This document shows, in pieces, positions 1-10,960 of a stretch of DNA of 64,000 bases. The notes beneath the pieces are model-generated. The model had not been told where the DNA came from, did no database searches, and worked only from the letters and a program-made list of their open reading frames with translations. The translations under genes and the position numbers were made by a program. The stretch spans positions 72,132,301 through 72,196,300 of the forward strand of contig NW_023604295.1 of assembly GCF_014898055.3 (NCBI RefSeq), written 5' to 3'. Position 1 is the first letter of the stretch. Every line of letters starts with the position of its first letter. The stretch comes from Talpa occidentalis. Its lineage: Eukaryota > Chordata > Mammalia > Eulipotyphla > Talpidae.

Positions 1-75
1 TTGAACTCGTGCTGCAGTGGCTGCAGATAACTTGATAGTGCTGAGACTTAACTCCTTGTGCCACCAGGCAGACCC
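1..75 (-). mobile_element. tRNA-derived SINE, group B, cut by window start
   Basis: The 5' (tRNA-like) end of a minus-strand SINE. The complement of the B-box region (ttgaactcgtgctgcag) and of the head (ccttgtgccaccagg) are visible. The rest lies outside the window, so length and TSD cannot be judged. Confidence 0.9.
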
Positions 76-867
76 TATGTCAACTTTTTGATGAAGAAAT
101 AATGAGATGTTTTCTACTCAGTTTAAGTGATTTTTTTTTTTTTTGATAAATCATACATCTTGGAGCTGGGAGAGACAGTAAATATGTTTGGGTGCATTAA
201 TTTCCCAAATTGAATATTGTGAAGTCTGAAAATTCTGAGCAAAAAATAAAATTAGAATTAAGCAGGTGTTGGCATGAAACCACCTCAGTTGGTTTATCTA
301 CTGCCTGATTTCACATAATATTTAGTGCCATAATATAGCTCTTGGATCAGAAACATCTGAATTGATTTGGGTTGGTGCCATCATTAACATCTTGAGAGAA
401 CCATGTTCTCTGTTAACCAAAACCCAGAGAGTAAAATATTTATAAATACAAATCCTCAATATACAGTTACTGGAAAATTACACAGTGAGGCATAAATGGC
501 TGTGTCAGAGTCACCAAGCTGTTACAGGTGGTACCAGATTATTAGTCTCAGAGATCTATTCTATCTGCTCCCCCACTTTACTTTTCATCAGTTGATATGA
601 CCAGTACTTTGCATCTCTCCCACTTAAGTCAAAGACCAGGTTACCCGTTAGCAAGAAATAGCAACATAAGCCCATACTTTAAGGGTTTGGATTTGGGCAG
701 CAGAGCTGTTTTCTGTCAGTGGCCCTCGTGTCCAAGCATGTATCTCTCTAGTGAAGACCATTTTATAAGAGTTCTGAAATAATTTTCAACTGTCACATAG
801 GGTACTTCAAAGATACAATATATATGCACTATACAATATATATACACTGTATGCACTATATATACAC

Positions 868-926
<59 letters not shown>

Positions 927-1979
927 AGAATTTAACTTCTCTGGCAATTTCAGTATCCCACTCCTTATAATCTCCTACCACATGCATGCACATAAATCTT
1001 TTGTGAGAAATAGGAACATATAAGTCCCTCAACAAATGACCCAAGGACATTAAGAAGATTCTACAGGGATGTTCCAGAGATGCCCCTTTGAGCTTCTACA
1101 ATAGTGATTATTTATTGTTAGGGACCATACACAATATTGAACTGTCTCTATTTTCCTGCAAACACATATATCAGAGTCAGATCTACTAACTGGAGTGTTT
1201 TGCTGATATTTTATACGGTTCATGTGGAGTCGGGAAAATTGACCAATGTTTATTTATATCAACAATATTATATTTGTTGCCCTAAAATATATACATGACT
1301 TGTTTACCAAAAATACTAGTAAATTTTTTTGACATTTAAGAAAAAAAAATTCTGTTTACTTTTCCCTTCCCTCCCCCAAGATTCTGTTTAAATGATTTCC
1401 TCAACTATAAGTTGATATTTAAGAGTCTCTTCTTTGAGTGAAAAATTAAATAATATTTATAAATCAGTGTGATAATTTGTTTCTGCAGTAATTAACGTGA
1501 TGAATATTGTCATGTAACATTAAGTCATTATAAAGAATCAGCCATTTCTTCATGCGATTTCTATTATTCTACTCAGGAAAATCCTTGTTTTAAATTTTTA
1601 CAGTGCTGTATAGGTGTTTTGAAATAAATGGTGTATGTCAGTCATCATATGTCAAGGACTATACTGTTTTCATTGTATATATTCTAATAAATGTTCATTT
1701 ATATAACTTTAAAGGATTTTTTTAATTTGAGACTTTAAAATTACAAAATCATCACATATGAAAGATAATAAAATATGAAATTCTATAAGGAGAAGGTTAA
1801 TATTATCTCTGCTGCCCTCTGTAACGTACTATGACTGTCATGTACTATGTATTGCAACTATAATACAGTATGGCTATTTTGCTTTCCCAATACTGATAGA
1901 AAAATTTGATGTGTAACTACATAGATTTTTGCATTTTCTTTCTGCAAACCCACATGCATATCATTTTATCATATCAAAT
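76..1979. other. AT-rich unique DNA, no gene seen
   Basis: No repeat family recognised apart from the microsatellite at 815-923. The short open stretches at 597-782 and 856-1050 have no recognisable domain; the second is largely microsatellite. No splice-flanked exon was recognised. Confidence 0.5.
815..923. repeat. (TA)n and (GA)n compound microsatellite
   Basis: Imperfect TA-rich repeats with interspersed cactata units run directly into about 15 uninterrupted GA dinucleotides. Such compound tracts are length-polymorphic. Confidence 0.9.
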
Positions 1980-1989
1980 AAGGAGTTTT

Positions 1990-2310
1990 TTAATAAATTT
2001 TGTTTTTATATTCCCCATACAATTGCAACCCCCTTATTTTGACCCCAATCCCTCCCCTTCCCGCCACTCACCCCCCATAGAGTGTCTCTGGTTCATAGTT
2101 TTTTGTTGATTTTGATTTTCACTTTCTTATAGTTATTCATTTTCCTGGTCCCTTATTTAAGTTTTCTAAATTCCTGTTATGAGTGAGACCATCCGGTATT
2201 TTTCTTTTTCTTTCTGGCTTATTTCGCTGAGCATGATCCCTTCCAGCTCCATCCATGTTGCTGCAAATTGCATGTGTTTATCTTTTTTGAATGCTGAGTA
2301 ATATTCTACT
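1990..2310 (-). mobile_element. Young L1, 5'-truncated 3' end
   Basis: The minus strand reads the end of ORF2, the 3' UTR with its G-rich tract (C-rich here, near 2047-2078) and a poly(A) tail (T-rich at the left end). A 10-bp TSD, aaggagtttt, lies at 1980-1989 and 2311-2320. The sequence is closely related to the copies at 26430, 33415 and 63848, so this is the same recent L1 family. Only about 320 bp were inserted. Confidence 0.93.
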
Positions 2311-2320
2311 AAGGAGTTTT

Positions 2321-2831
2321 GAACAACTTTGTTTTTTTTTTTTTCTTACATGCATTAATGTTAGCCACTGCTTAAGTATTTGAATTTCTCTGAGAAAATG
2401 TTTACTTATTACATTTAAAGAATGGTTTTTAAAACACAATATACTCTTATAGGAACAGATGTCAAAAATTTCTGTTGTCTTAGTATAGTGTTTATTACCA
2501 GGTGTGCAAATATTTTGCTATTGACTGGCAGCTTATTACTCTTGTGAAACTTCTGATCTTTCAATATATTGCATGCATGCTTTTTTAATAATTCTGCATG
2601 ATTTTATTCTTCATGTCTTTTTTTCTTAGTCTCTCAAGTCTTACCTGTTTAATTGATTTCATAAATATTTTTATGTATTTTTTCTATTTTAATATGGGAA
2701 TTGTTTCATGAATTTTAACTTTCAAGTTTTTATAGTTTCTTATTTAAAATTATTTAATATAGTACCTGATTCATGAATTTTCTTCATTAGTAAAAAAGGT
2801 AATTAATACCTACGAAACTTACCTATTTAGG
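2321..2831. other. AT-rich DNA, possible old L1, no gene
   Basis: T-rich on the plus strand, in the style of reverse-complemented L1, but too diverged for me to align confidently. No coding exon recognised. Confidence 0.35.
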
Positions 2832-2846
2832 GCATTGGCCTTTTTT

Positions 2847-3115
2847 AAAAAAAAAATATATTTTATTATGCATGCAAGAGCTGGGGTACAGGCCAGAGAT
2901 GTGGGAGTGGGTGAGAGGATTCACTAGAGACAATGGGGGACAGAACAGGCAGACTGACTGAAATACACTGTCTAGGGGAGCAGTGAGGGAGTCAGGAGAG
3001 GTCTGTTTCGCCATGTGGGTTGCTCCCTGGCTGGTCTGGGATCAAACTCGTGCTGCAGAGCCTGAGGATTGCTTCATAGTGCAGTGCTTAACCCCTTGAG
3101 CCACCAGGGAGGCCC
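2847..3115 (-). mobile_element. tRNA-derived SINE, group B
   Basis: Full-length minus-strand copy: poly(A)-derived T/A tract, the tail motif, then the head ending ccaccagggaggccc. An imperfect TSD (gcattggccttttt at about 2832; gcataggctttttg at about 3120) brackets it. The divergence suggests an older insertion. Confidence 0.95.
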
Positions 3116-3505
3116 TAGAGCATAGGCTTTTTGTCAAATATGGATGACATGTTCTTTTATATTGTTTCCTTTATCATTTATAAATTCCATTTTCATAATA
3201 GCCTTGATACAGGAATATTTATGTTTTTTTTTGTCTTTAATATCTGTTATTCAGGGAATTTTAACTATCTGTTTGTCAGTTTATCAAGACAGTCTCAGCA
3301 AATATTGCCAGTTGAATCATTCCTTTTTAACTGGATGTCCATCCATAGGTGGAAAACTCAAGATATAGTTTTTAAAATGTGATATGATCATTCAAAAATG
3401 CAAATTCTTTAGCTGAGGAATATAAGGTGTTAAATACAAACTAAATCAATGTTTTGATTGTTTTTCAATTCTTTTTTGACCTTATCTACTTGTGATTTCA
3501 TTATT

Positions 3506-3767
3506 TTTTTTTTAAGATTTATTTATTTATACAAGCACTGGGTACAGTAAGAAGCACGGGAGGGTGAGAGAATTCACTAGAGCCAGAGCGGGGAACAGAA
3601 CAGGCAGACTGACGAAATACACTGCTGAGGGGAGCAGTGGGCCCAGCAGGAGAGGTCTGTATATCCATGTGGAACCCTTGCCAGAGGCCGGGGATCAAAC
3701 CGGCACTGCAGAGGCTGAGGGCAGCTTTGCAGCCCAGCGCTCAACCACTGCGCCACCAGGGGGGCCC
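3506..3767 (-). mobile_element. tRNA-derived SINE, group A
   Basis: Full-length copy with group-A tail (tttatttatacaagcactgggtacag in reverse). The 13-bp TSD tgatttcattatt at 3493-3505 and tgatttcgttatt at 3768-3780 differ at one base. Confidence 0.96.
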
Positions 3768-3780
3768 TGATTTCGTTATT

Positions 3781-4265
3781 CTGATCCAATTTGGGAAATG
3801 TATTATAGTCGTCTTATATTTTCCGTTTATTTGATTATATTATATTATTTCTAACTTCAATATTATTTGTGCAAAAGGTTTAGCCTCCTCGCTCACTTAT
3901 TCTTTATAGGTTCAACATATGATATATACAAATCTATATTTGTTTTAATTTTATTATTACTAGTACATATCTTTGTATTTTTTGTTATTTGACATTAAAT
4001 TCTCTCTTGTCTGGCTTTGATATGATAATACTTCCTTTGTGTTAATATTTACTAAATATTTCTTTATCAATTGACTTTGTTTTAACCTTTAATGGAAATT
4101 TCAATATTTCAATTGGATGTTTTTAATTTTAATGGGGAATTAAAAATAATGACTTATATATTTTGTATTATTACATACACTTAATATTAATGAAAATTTA
4201 ATATTAATGGTTCTTTTTACTTATTATTTCCCTATTTTATATGATATAACAGGCAAATATGATCC
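3781..4265. other. AT-rich DNA, probably diverged L1, no gene
   Basis: Very T-rich plus strand continuous in style with the L1 ORF2 remnant that begins just downstream. I can find landmarks only from about 4270 onward, so this part is a guess. Confidence 0.35.
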
Positions 4266-4269
4266 CATT

Positions 4270-5530
4270 TGTCTCAATAATATGCTTCTTTTTTAAATCT
4301 TCCCATTTGCTTCTCTTCTTACTGCTCTATAAGACTCCTATCTTCCTTTGCATTTCCCAATATCATTTGTGGAAAATCTTTCCTTTCTCAATGGGGGCTG
4401 AGGTGAGCAGGTACAAATGAAGAATGATGGCATCAGATCACAGAAACAAACAAACAAACAGACAAAAATCTAGAAAAATTTCTTTTCTTCATTATCTATT
4501 CTTTGCTTTTTACTTGTAAATTAACTTTTCATATAAATGGGTTTGTTTCTGGACTCTCATTACTATATCTTTTATCTGTATAACGTATTATTCTTATAAC
4601 ATATGCTTTGATTACTATTCCTAGGTAGTATTATTTGAAGTTGGGAGAGAGTATACTGGCTTTGTACTTTTTGTCAGGATTGCTTTGGCTGTTAGGGGTC
4701 ATTTGTGGTTGTATACAAATTTCAGTGACACTGGTTCTATTTTCTTGAAGAATGCCATTGGAAGTTTGGTGGGAGATGCAGTAAATCTGTATGTTGCTTT
4801 GAATGAGATGGCCATTTTAACAATGTCCATTCTTCCAATCCATGAGCACAAAATATCTTTCCATTTCTGGTATCTATTTCTTTTAATAATGTCTATAGAT
4901 TCCATTGTATATATCTTTTACCTCCATTGTTAAATTGATAACTAGGTACTTAATTCTTTTTCATAAGATTGTAAATGAGATTGTTTTCCTAATTTCTTTC
5001 TCTTCCAGCTGGCATAGGAACACAACAGACTTGTATATTGATTTTGTGGCCTACCACTTTACAGATTTATTTTTTCTAGCAGCTTTTTTTAAAAAGATTT
5101 ATTTATTTATGCATACAAGAAATGGGGCACAGGCCAGAGGCATGGAGGGGATCCACCAGAGACAGAATGGGGAATAGAACAGGCAAATTGACTGAAATAC
5201 ACTGCTGAGGGAAGCAGCAGGTGAGTCAGGAGAGGTCTGCTGCACCTTGTGGGTTGCTCCCTGGCCAGGGATCGAACTCATGTTTCAGTGGCTGCGGATT
5301 GCTTCATAGGTTGTGTCTTAACCCTTTGCGCCACTAGGGAGGCCCCCTCTAGTAGCTTTTAATGAAGTCTTTAGGGTTTTCTATGTATGTTATGTTGTCT
5401 GTAAGCAGTGATAATTTACTTCTTTTCTAAATTGGATTCTTTTACTTTTTTCTCTTGCCTAATTGTTCTAGCTAGGACTTCCAACAGTATGTCTAAAAAT
5501 AGTGGTGAGACTGGGCATCTGTATCTTATA
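4270..5530 (-). mobile_element. Ancient L1 ORF2 remnant (reverse transcriptase region)
   Basis: Plus-strand landmarks are typical of reverse-complemented mammalian L1 ORF2, in order: a caatatcatttgtggaaaa-like segment (about 4360), attgctttggctgttagggg (about 4680), aatgccattggaagtttgg (about 4750), ttcttccaatccatgagca (about 4831) and ggtgagactgggcatctgta (about 5503). Decayed, with no long frame. Interrupted by the SINE at 5088-5347. It ends abruptly where an opposite-strand L1 3' end begins. Confidence 0.85.
5088..5347 (-). mobile_element. tRNA-derived SINE, group B, inside ancient L1
   Basis: Full-length copy. TSD tctagcagctttt (5075-5087) and tctagtagctttt (5348-5360), one mismatch. The flanks join into continuous L1 ORF2 when the SINE is removed. 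Confidence 0.96.
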
Positions 5531-5540
5531 CCTGGCAGAT

Positions 5541-6010
5541 GAGTGGATATGGTATATAAACACAATGGAAAACTTCTTAGTCATAAAAAAAAAAAAGATT
5601 AAAACTTGCCATATGTAGCAACATGAATGATACCGAAGGGAGTTATGCTAAGGGCAATAAGTCAGCAGAACCAAAACTATTGGATGATTTTTCTCATATA
5701 TGTTATAAAAAAAGGTAAAGGATCATATTTAACTTAACCAAAAGCAAACAAACAAACAAAACAAAACAAAACAAAAAACTTGAAATCAGACTCCAAGACT
5801 GAGGCTCCCAGAAGTTAAAAGTGTGTGGTGAGGGTGAGAGCAATGGTGCAGATGGGCCAATGGACTATGGTGGAGTATAACAGGGTTTTGGTGGTGAGGG
5901 TAGTGTGGTAACATACATTTGTAGAGAGATGTGATCCTATACCCTTAAAACATACGTACTTTTTAATGCTACCTCAAAAGCATTATAAAGAATAACTATA
6001 AGAAAGAAAA
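5541..6010 (+). mobile_element. Ancient L1 3' end (ORF2 C-terminus and 3' UTR)
   Basis: Reads in the plus direction: a tggtatataaacacaatgga-like segment, the conserved ORF2 stretch that normally encodes ...Y-T-M-E-Y-Y-S..., then a 3' UTR segment with gagatgtgatcctataccctt-like sequence and an A-rich end. It abuts a minus-strand L1 segment, which suggests an inverted (twin-primed) L1. Confidence 0.75.
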
Positions 6011-6012
6011 AA

Positions 6013-6140
6013 AATCAAAATCAAATAACTATGAACCAGAGAGACACTTTGGAGGGGGTGGGGAAAGGAGGGATTGGGGTCAAAATCAGGGGGTTGCAAT
6101 TGTATGGGGAATATAAAAAAAAATAAAATTAAAAAAAAGT
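6013..6140 (+). mobile_element. Young L1 3' UTR fragment
   Basis: Reverse complement of the 3' UTR seen in the copy at 1990: aactatgaaccagagagaca, a G-rich stretch, then ttgcaattgtatggggaata and an A-rich tail. Only the last 125 bp or so of the element is present. TSD not resolved because both flanks are A-rich. Confidence 0.85.
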
Positions 6141-7335
6141 AAGACCTTTTATATATTTTCAAATCTGAGCCCTTTGTTATATCACTGGATAGGAATCAGA
6201 ATGTTTGGTTGATTTTCTTCTCTTTGACCAAAATTTTGTATCTTTGCTCTAAACTAGTGGTGACTTTTATTGTTTTTATTGCCACATGCTTCTTCCATTG
6301 TAAGGATCTTTCAGTTCTGTGGTTTCATTTAGATTTCAGTTTTAAGTTATAAATAGGGATCTATATCTGTTTGTCTATTTTTCTCTTCTTTGTCTCTTTA
6401 AAGATCTTTGTATTCATTTTGCTGTTTTTATTAAGTTCATTTTATTATTTTTCTAAAAGATTTTTGTATAAAGATTTTCCTTATTATATAGTAGATTCTT
6501 TCTGTTTATAGGTTTGTAATACAGTATCTTTAGAGTCGTAGTTCTGGAATTTTATCGGAATGCAGCTTTGAAAATTAATCTTAGAATCATATGTATTATT
6601 TCAATCAGATCATATCTCTAAATCTCTTTCCTTCATATTTTATTTTTATCCTTTAGAGTCCCTTATTTACCTCATGTATTTTCCCTTGCATCTTCTCACA
6701 CTCACCATGGCGTAGGGATGGGGTTGTACATTTTGATTGTTGTTTCTATAACATTAATCTACCATTCTTATATATGGTTTTGATACAATTAATTGGAAAC
6801 AATAATACATGATATAAACACTAATAAGTTTGATTCTAAAATTATTGGTTTTCTTGATACACAGAGATAGTCATAAATTTGGGAAAGTACAATAGATAAG
6901 AGACTTAGCTTACTTCTCTAATAGTATTTAACAGTTTGTATTAAAATCAATCATTTATTTGCCTCCCTCCTTTAGGGAGGATATTTTGACTATTTATATT
7001 TACTTTACATCCTTAGCTCATATAAAATATTGAAAGGCTGAGTGAATGAGTGACTAGAGAGACTAAATAAATGAATATATAGCAATAAATATGTCACCCT
7101 GGCATTTGTTTCTGCCAAAGGAAGAAGAAAAAAAATGTTACATATACCAGTAAATGCTTATTTTTTCAGAGATTCCCTAATTAAAACAAAAATTAGCATT
7201 TATAATAGTTTTTATTGTAATAAGTATTTCCTGGGTGTGTGTATATGTCAGAGAAATGGATCCTCCAAACCTGAGCTATGTATACCAGAGCCACATCTCT
7301 TTTCAATGAACCATATGATTGTGTAAGTGATTACA
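6141..7335. other. AT-rich DNA with possible old L1, no gene
   Basis: The stretch to about 6720 is T-rich and L1-like in style (minus orientation), but I could not place it. From 6720 to 7335 nothing recognisable was seen. The open stretch at 7135-7326 lacks any known motif. Confidence 0.4.
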
Positions 7336-8671
7336 ATATATTATATTTTAAAAGTTTAGGATCCCTTCCTTCTGGTGATCTTACCATAGCACTCCCACCA
7401 CTAAAGCATCCATAATCCATCACCATAGTCCATTGTGCTCCCTCCCACATTTTGTGTTCACCCTTCCCCCTGCCTTTCTGTTTCTGAATACCCCAGTTCT
7501 ACAGTCAGATTTCAAGGGCTAAATTTACCTTGACTCTATCTTACCCTTTTTGATTTCTATATATTCCATATATATGGGGCACCAACTAGTATTTCTCTTT
7601 TTCCTCCTGACTCATTTCACTTTGTATAATCCCTTCCCAGTCCATCCATTTTGATGCAAATAGTATAAGTTTATCATTTTGGATCTGTGAGTATATTCCA
7701 CTGTGTGTGTATACGACATCATCTCTATCCATTTATCTGGTCTTGGGCACTTAGGTTGTTACCATACTCTGGCTATTATAAATAACACTGCAATGAACCT
7801 GGGAGTGCAAGTTTCCCTTTGAATTAGTATATCTGTGATCTTCGGGTAGATACCGGGGAGTGGAAATTCTGGGTTGTATGGTAGATCTATTTTTAATCTT
7901 TTGAGAAAACTCCATACTGCTTTTCATAGGAGCTGGATCAGTTCTCATTCCCACCAACAGTTTAAATTGTTTCGTATTTTCTGCAAATTCACCAGCATTT
8001 GTTTTTGGACCTTTTCAATATGGACCATTCTCTTAGGAAGGAGGTGGAATCTTATTGTGGTTTCGATTTACATTTCCCTGACAATAAATGATGATGAATA
8101 TTTTCATGTGCCTGTTGGCAATCTGTATGTCTTATTTAGAGAACTGCCTATTTAGCTCCAACCATCTTTTGATTGGGTTATTTGTTTTCTTTTTGTTTAG
8201 TTGTATAAGTTTTTGCATATCTTTGATAAAACCCATTATCAGATTTATGGTATATGGATATTGTCTCCAACTCAGTAGGGTGTCTTTTTCTCTTGCTTAG
8301 GTTTCTTTTGCTATGAGCAGCTTTTTAATTATATGAAATATTCCTCAGCGTTTCTTCATTATTTTTACTTAATTTCTCTTTGCTTTTAACCCAGATTTTT
8401 TGTTTATTCACATCATGAGGTATAGTAGTGTTTCATTTTTCCATTTGGTTTACTCTACTTCCACAGCTTCCTCCTGAATTTTGCATCTCCTCTATTACCC
8501 TTTCTATATCCTGAATCTCCATTGTTTTCTTATTTAAGGCTTCAATTTTGATCTTCTGTTCATTGATTTTTATTCCTCGGTACATTTGTTTTTCTTAATT
8601 TTCTTCCATTTCTTTGAATTTCTTTTTTTTTTTTTGAAGAGGTTATAACTTATTTTTTTTTTTATTTTATA

Positions 8672-8895
8672 TATCATGCTCAGCAAAATAAGCTGGAAAA
8701 AAAAAAGAAAAATACCAGATGGTCTCACTCACAGAAGGAATTTAGAATACTTCAATAAGGGGCCAGGAAAAAGACTAATTATAATAAAGTAAAAACCAAA
8801 ATCAACAAGCAACTATAAACCAGAGACACACTATGGGGTGGGGGGGTGAGGGTCAAAATAAGGGGGGTGGGAGTTGTATGGGGAATATAACCAAG
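8672..8895 (+). mobile_element. Young L1 3' end lacking a poly(A) tail
   Basis: Starts in the ORF2 end (atcatgctcagcaaaataag) and runs through the G-rich 3' UTR tract (about 8833-8870) to tatggggaatata. The A-rich tail found in related copies is missing; unrelated sequence follows at once. Confidence 0.85.
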
Positions 8896-8983
8896 ATGAA
8901 AATGCATACATTGGATCATTCCTGAAGAAAGACTTCCGGCTCAACAAAAAGACTTCTTGACATCTTTCTTCGGGAACTATCCC

Positions 8984-9070
8984 TTTCTTTCTTTCTTTCT
9001 TTCTTTCCTTCCTTTCCTTCCTTCCTTCCTTCTTCCTTCCTTCCTTCCATCCTTCCATCCTTTCTTTCTT
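8984..9070. repeat. (TTTC)n/(TTCC)n microsatellite from a SINE tail
   Basis: A tetranucleotide tract at the poly(A) end of the adjacent minus-strand SINE. It probably grew from the A-rich tail. Confidence 0.92.
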
Positions 9071-9316
9071 GATTTATTTATTTGTTCATACAAGCACTGG
9101 GTACAGTTAGAAGTGCAGGAGGGTGAGAGAATTCACCAGAGCCAGAGCAGGGAACAGAGCAGGCTGGCCAACGAAATACACTGCTGAGGGGAGCAGCAGG
9201 CATGGCAGGAGAGGTCTGCACACCATGTGGGAACCTCGCCCGGTGACCGGGGATCGAACCGATGCTGCAGAGCTTCGCAGCCCAGTGCTCAACCGCTGTG
9301 CAACCAGGGGAGGCTC
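8991..9316 (-). mobile_element. tRNA-derived SINE, group A, with expanded tail
   Basis: SINE body from about 9071. The 20-bp TSD cgggaactatccctttcttt (8971-8990) and cgggaactatccatttcttt (9317-9336) differ at one base. It lies inside the composite insertion, so it is younger than that event. Confidence 0.96.
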
Positions 9317-10049
9317 CGGGAACTATCCATTTCTTTGAATTCTATCATGACATCCATTATCATGTTTCTGAAGAACAGATTCTCCATGTTTTTGTGATCG
9401 GTTCTGGAAATTTGTCCTTCTGCGACATACTATTCCCCTGGGGTATCATGTTGAAATTTATTGTAGTATTTTGCCTCCAGCCCCCATTTTTCCCTTGCTT
9501 TGGAGACCCACTTGCTGGGGCAAGGCTTCTCTGCCTGATGGTCTGGTGTCTAGTCTTACTGAGACTACACAGGGCTTGGCTGCTGCCTTGGAGACCACTA
9601 TCTCAGGGGTTTCAATGGCAGTGGTGGCTTCAGTTCTGGGAGGAGCCCCTCCCACTAGTGCTGGGCTGGGTGTGGTCTTACCAGAGTTGCTGCTCCTCTG
9701 ACTGCTATCATGGAGTCTTTAGTGGCAGCAATGGTGGCTTTTCATTTTTATTGCTATAGGACATTGAATAGTGATGAATAATAGTTTAGTAAACTACTCT
9801 CAAATGTGGATATGAACCCCTATGCCAAGTGTTATAGTTAGGAATAAAATATTGAATAATACTACTTGCCACTTTCAGGGAAATATCAGTTTTAATTTTT
9901 GAATTAGGGCTCTCATTAATTTTCTAATGAGGGGTACAATATGCCTGTATAAGAACACAATTATATAAAGTTATTAGTTAAGCTTCAATTTTGATTATAG
10001 AAATACAACATGTGGGGGAGTCAAATGTGCTTGTATTTCCTTGTGGGAT

Positions 10050-10230
10050 TCATTTGTTCATTCACTCACTCATTTATTCATAGATATTTCATTGAATTAC
10101 TGGATTGGGAAAGATTTGGTGTTTGAGACCTGTCCCAACTCTCAAATAGATGCATGGAACAGATAGGAATCAAAATGCTCTAACACAAGAGAGAATTTGT
10201 TTAAAGTGCTAAATAGAAGAATTAGTAATC
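10050..10230 (+). repeat. Possible ancient L2-like fragment
   Basis: Begins ttcattcactcactcatttattcat, in pieces resembling the common attcattcaacaaatattta start of an L2 3' segment, followed by a tract with similar word order (gagacctgtcccaactctca). Highly diverged. Confidence 0.3.
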
Positions 10231-10739
10231 TTTGGAAGCTCAGAGGAATAATATAGGAATTATAACTATGAGATTGGAGGGGGAAATATGCAGTTTTGCT
10301 TCCAAACAATGCTCCTCATTAGACACCTCCCCAGTATCATAGGTCCCAGGAAATATATCCATTCCCTGATCTCTGGAAACCAAACAACACAAGCAATAAT
10401 CCGAGGTTGAATGGAGAGAAAACACATGGCAATAAGCACTAAAGCAGATAGAACGTCTTTCACTAATAACTCTGTGCTATATATCTGTTAACACTTCCAA
10501 AATGAAAACAGTACTTAGAAAACACAAGTTCCTGTTTTTGTATCTTCATAGAAAATATAGTATTTGTGTGGATCATCTACTGAATGACCAAAACTCAACT
10601 AATTACTTATATTATACTAAAACCTAGCATGGTAAGTCACCACACAAGATAAGACTGTTACCTGCTGTTCTGTTACCAGAACCTTAAGCACTTTGCCTGG
10701 GAAACAAAGTAGCCTTCATAGACTTGGTTTTGCATTTAT

Positions 10740-10960
10740 AAAACCCATTAATCGAGAGAGAAAATCTTTCTGCAGGCAATTACTTTTGACAATGGAACAG
10801 TAAATAGACCCTAATTAATGACTTTTGTAATTATTCTTCCCTATGTGGACATTAACTGGAGTTCAGACATTAATTGTGACATCAACATGATTGCCTATCA
10901 GTAAAAAGACCATTTTGCAGCTTAATTATGTATTTCAGGGACTCATATATCTTGTGTCTT
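10740..10960. other. Candidate conserved noncoding element
   Basis: Repeat-free, moderately complex sequence with several homeodomain-type cores (ctaattaatgac, gtaattattc, cattaattgtg, cttaattatg) inside about 150 bp. This word composition is common in developmental enhancers in gene deserts. Conservation itself cannot be seen from one sequence. Confidence 0.3.

Larger units (their letters stand above)
8621..9325. mobile_element. Composite insertion in the old LINE, with 16-bp TSD
   Basis: The 16-bp perfect duplication tccatttctttgaatt flanks it at 8605-8620 and 9326-9341. Inside, left to right: a T-run, about 14 bp of other sequence, a second T-run with L1 3'-end-like bases, an L1 3' end in plus orientation (8672-8895), about 75-95 bp of unidentified sequence, and a SINE inserted later. 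The left-hand T-run implies a poly(A) on the minus strand, opposite to the L1 piece. Confidence 0.75.
7340..9760 (-). mobile_element. Ancient L1 or half-LINE (HAL1-like) element, minus strand
   Basis: From right to left (element 5' to 3'): a GC-richer 5' part (about 9350-9760), a middle part that could be ORF1 (8340-8604 and 9342-9460), the ORF2 C-terminal region (about 7680-8330) and a 3' UTR (7340-7680). Landmarks of the ORF2 end include tagataccggggagtggaaa and ttctcattcccaccaacagt. Most of ORF2, including the reverse transcriptase region, is absent between 8330 and 8340. That fits either a half-LINE or a deleted L1. A 705-bp composite insertion sits at 8621-9325. The open frame at 9262-9759 is antisense to the element and not a gene. 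Confidence 0.65.

Noticed and set aside
9262..9759. 165-codon plus-strand frame, the longest in the window
   Set aside because: It begins inside a SINE and continues antisense through the 5' part of an old LINE. The peptide has no domain.
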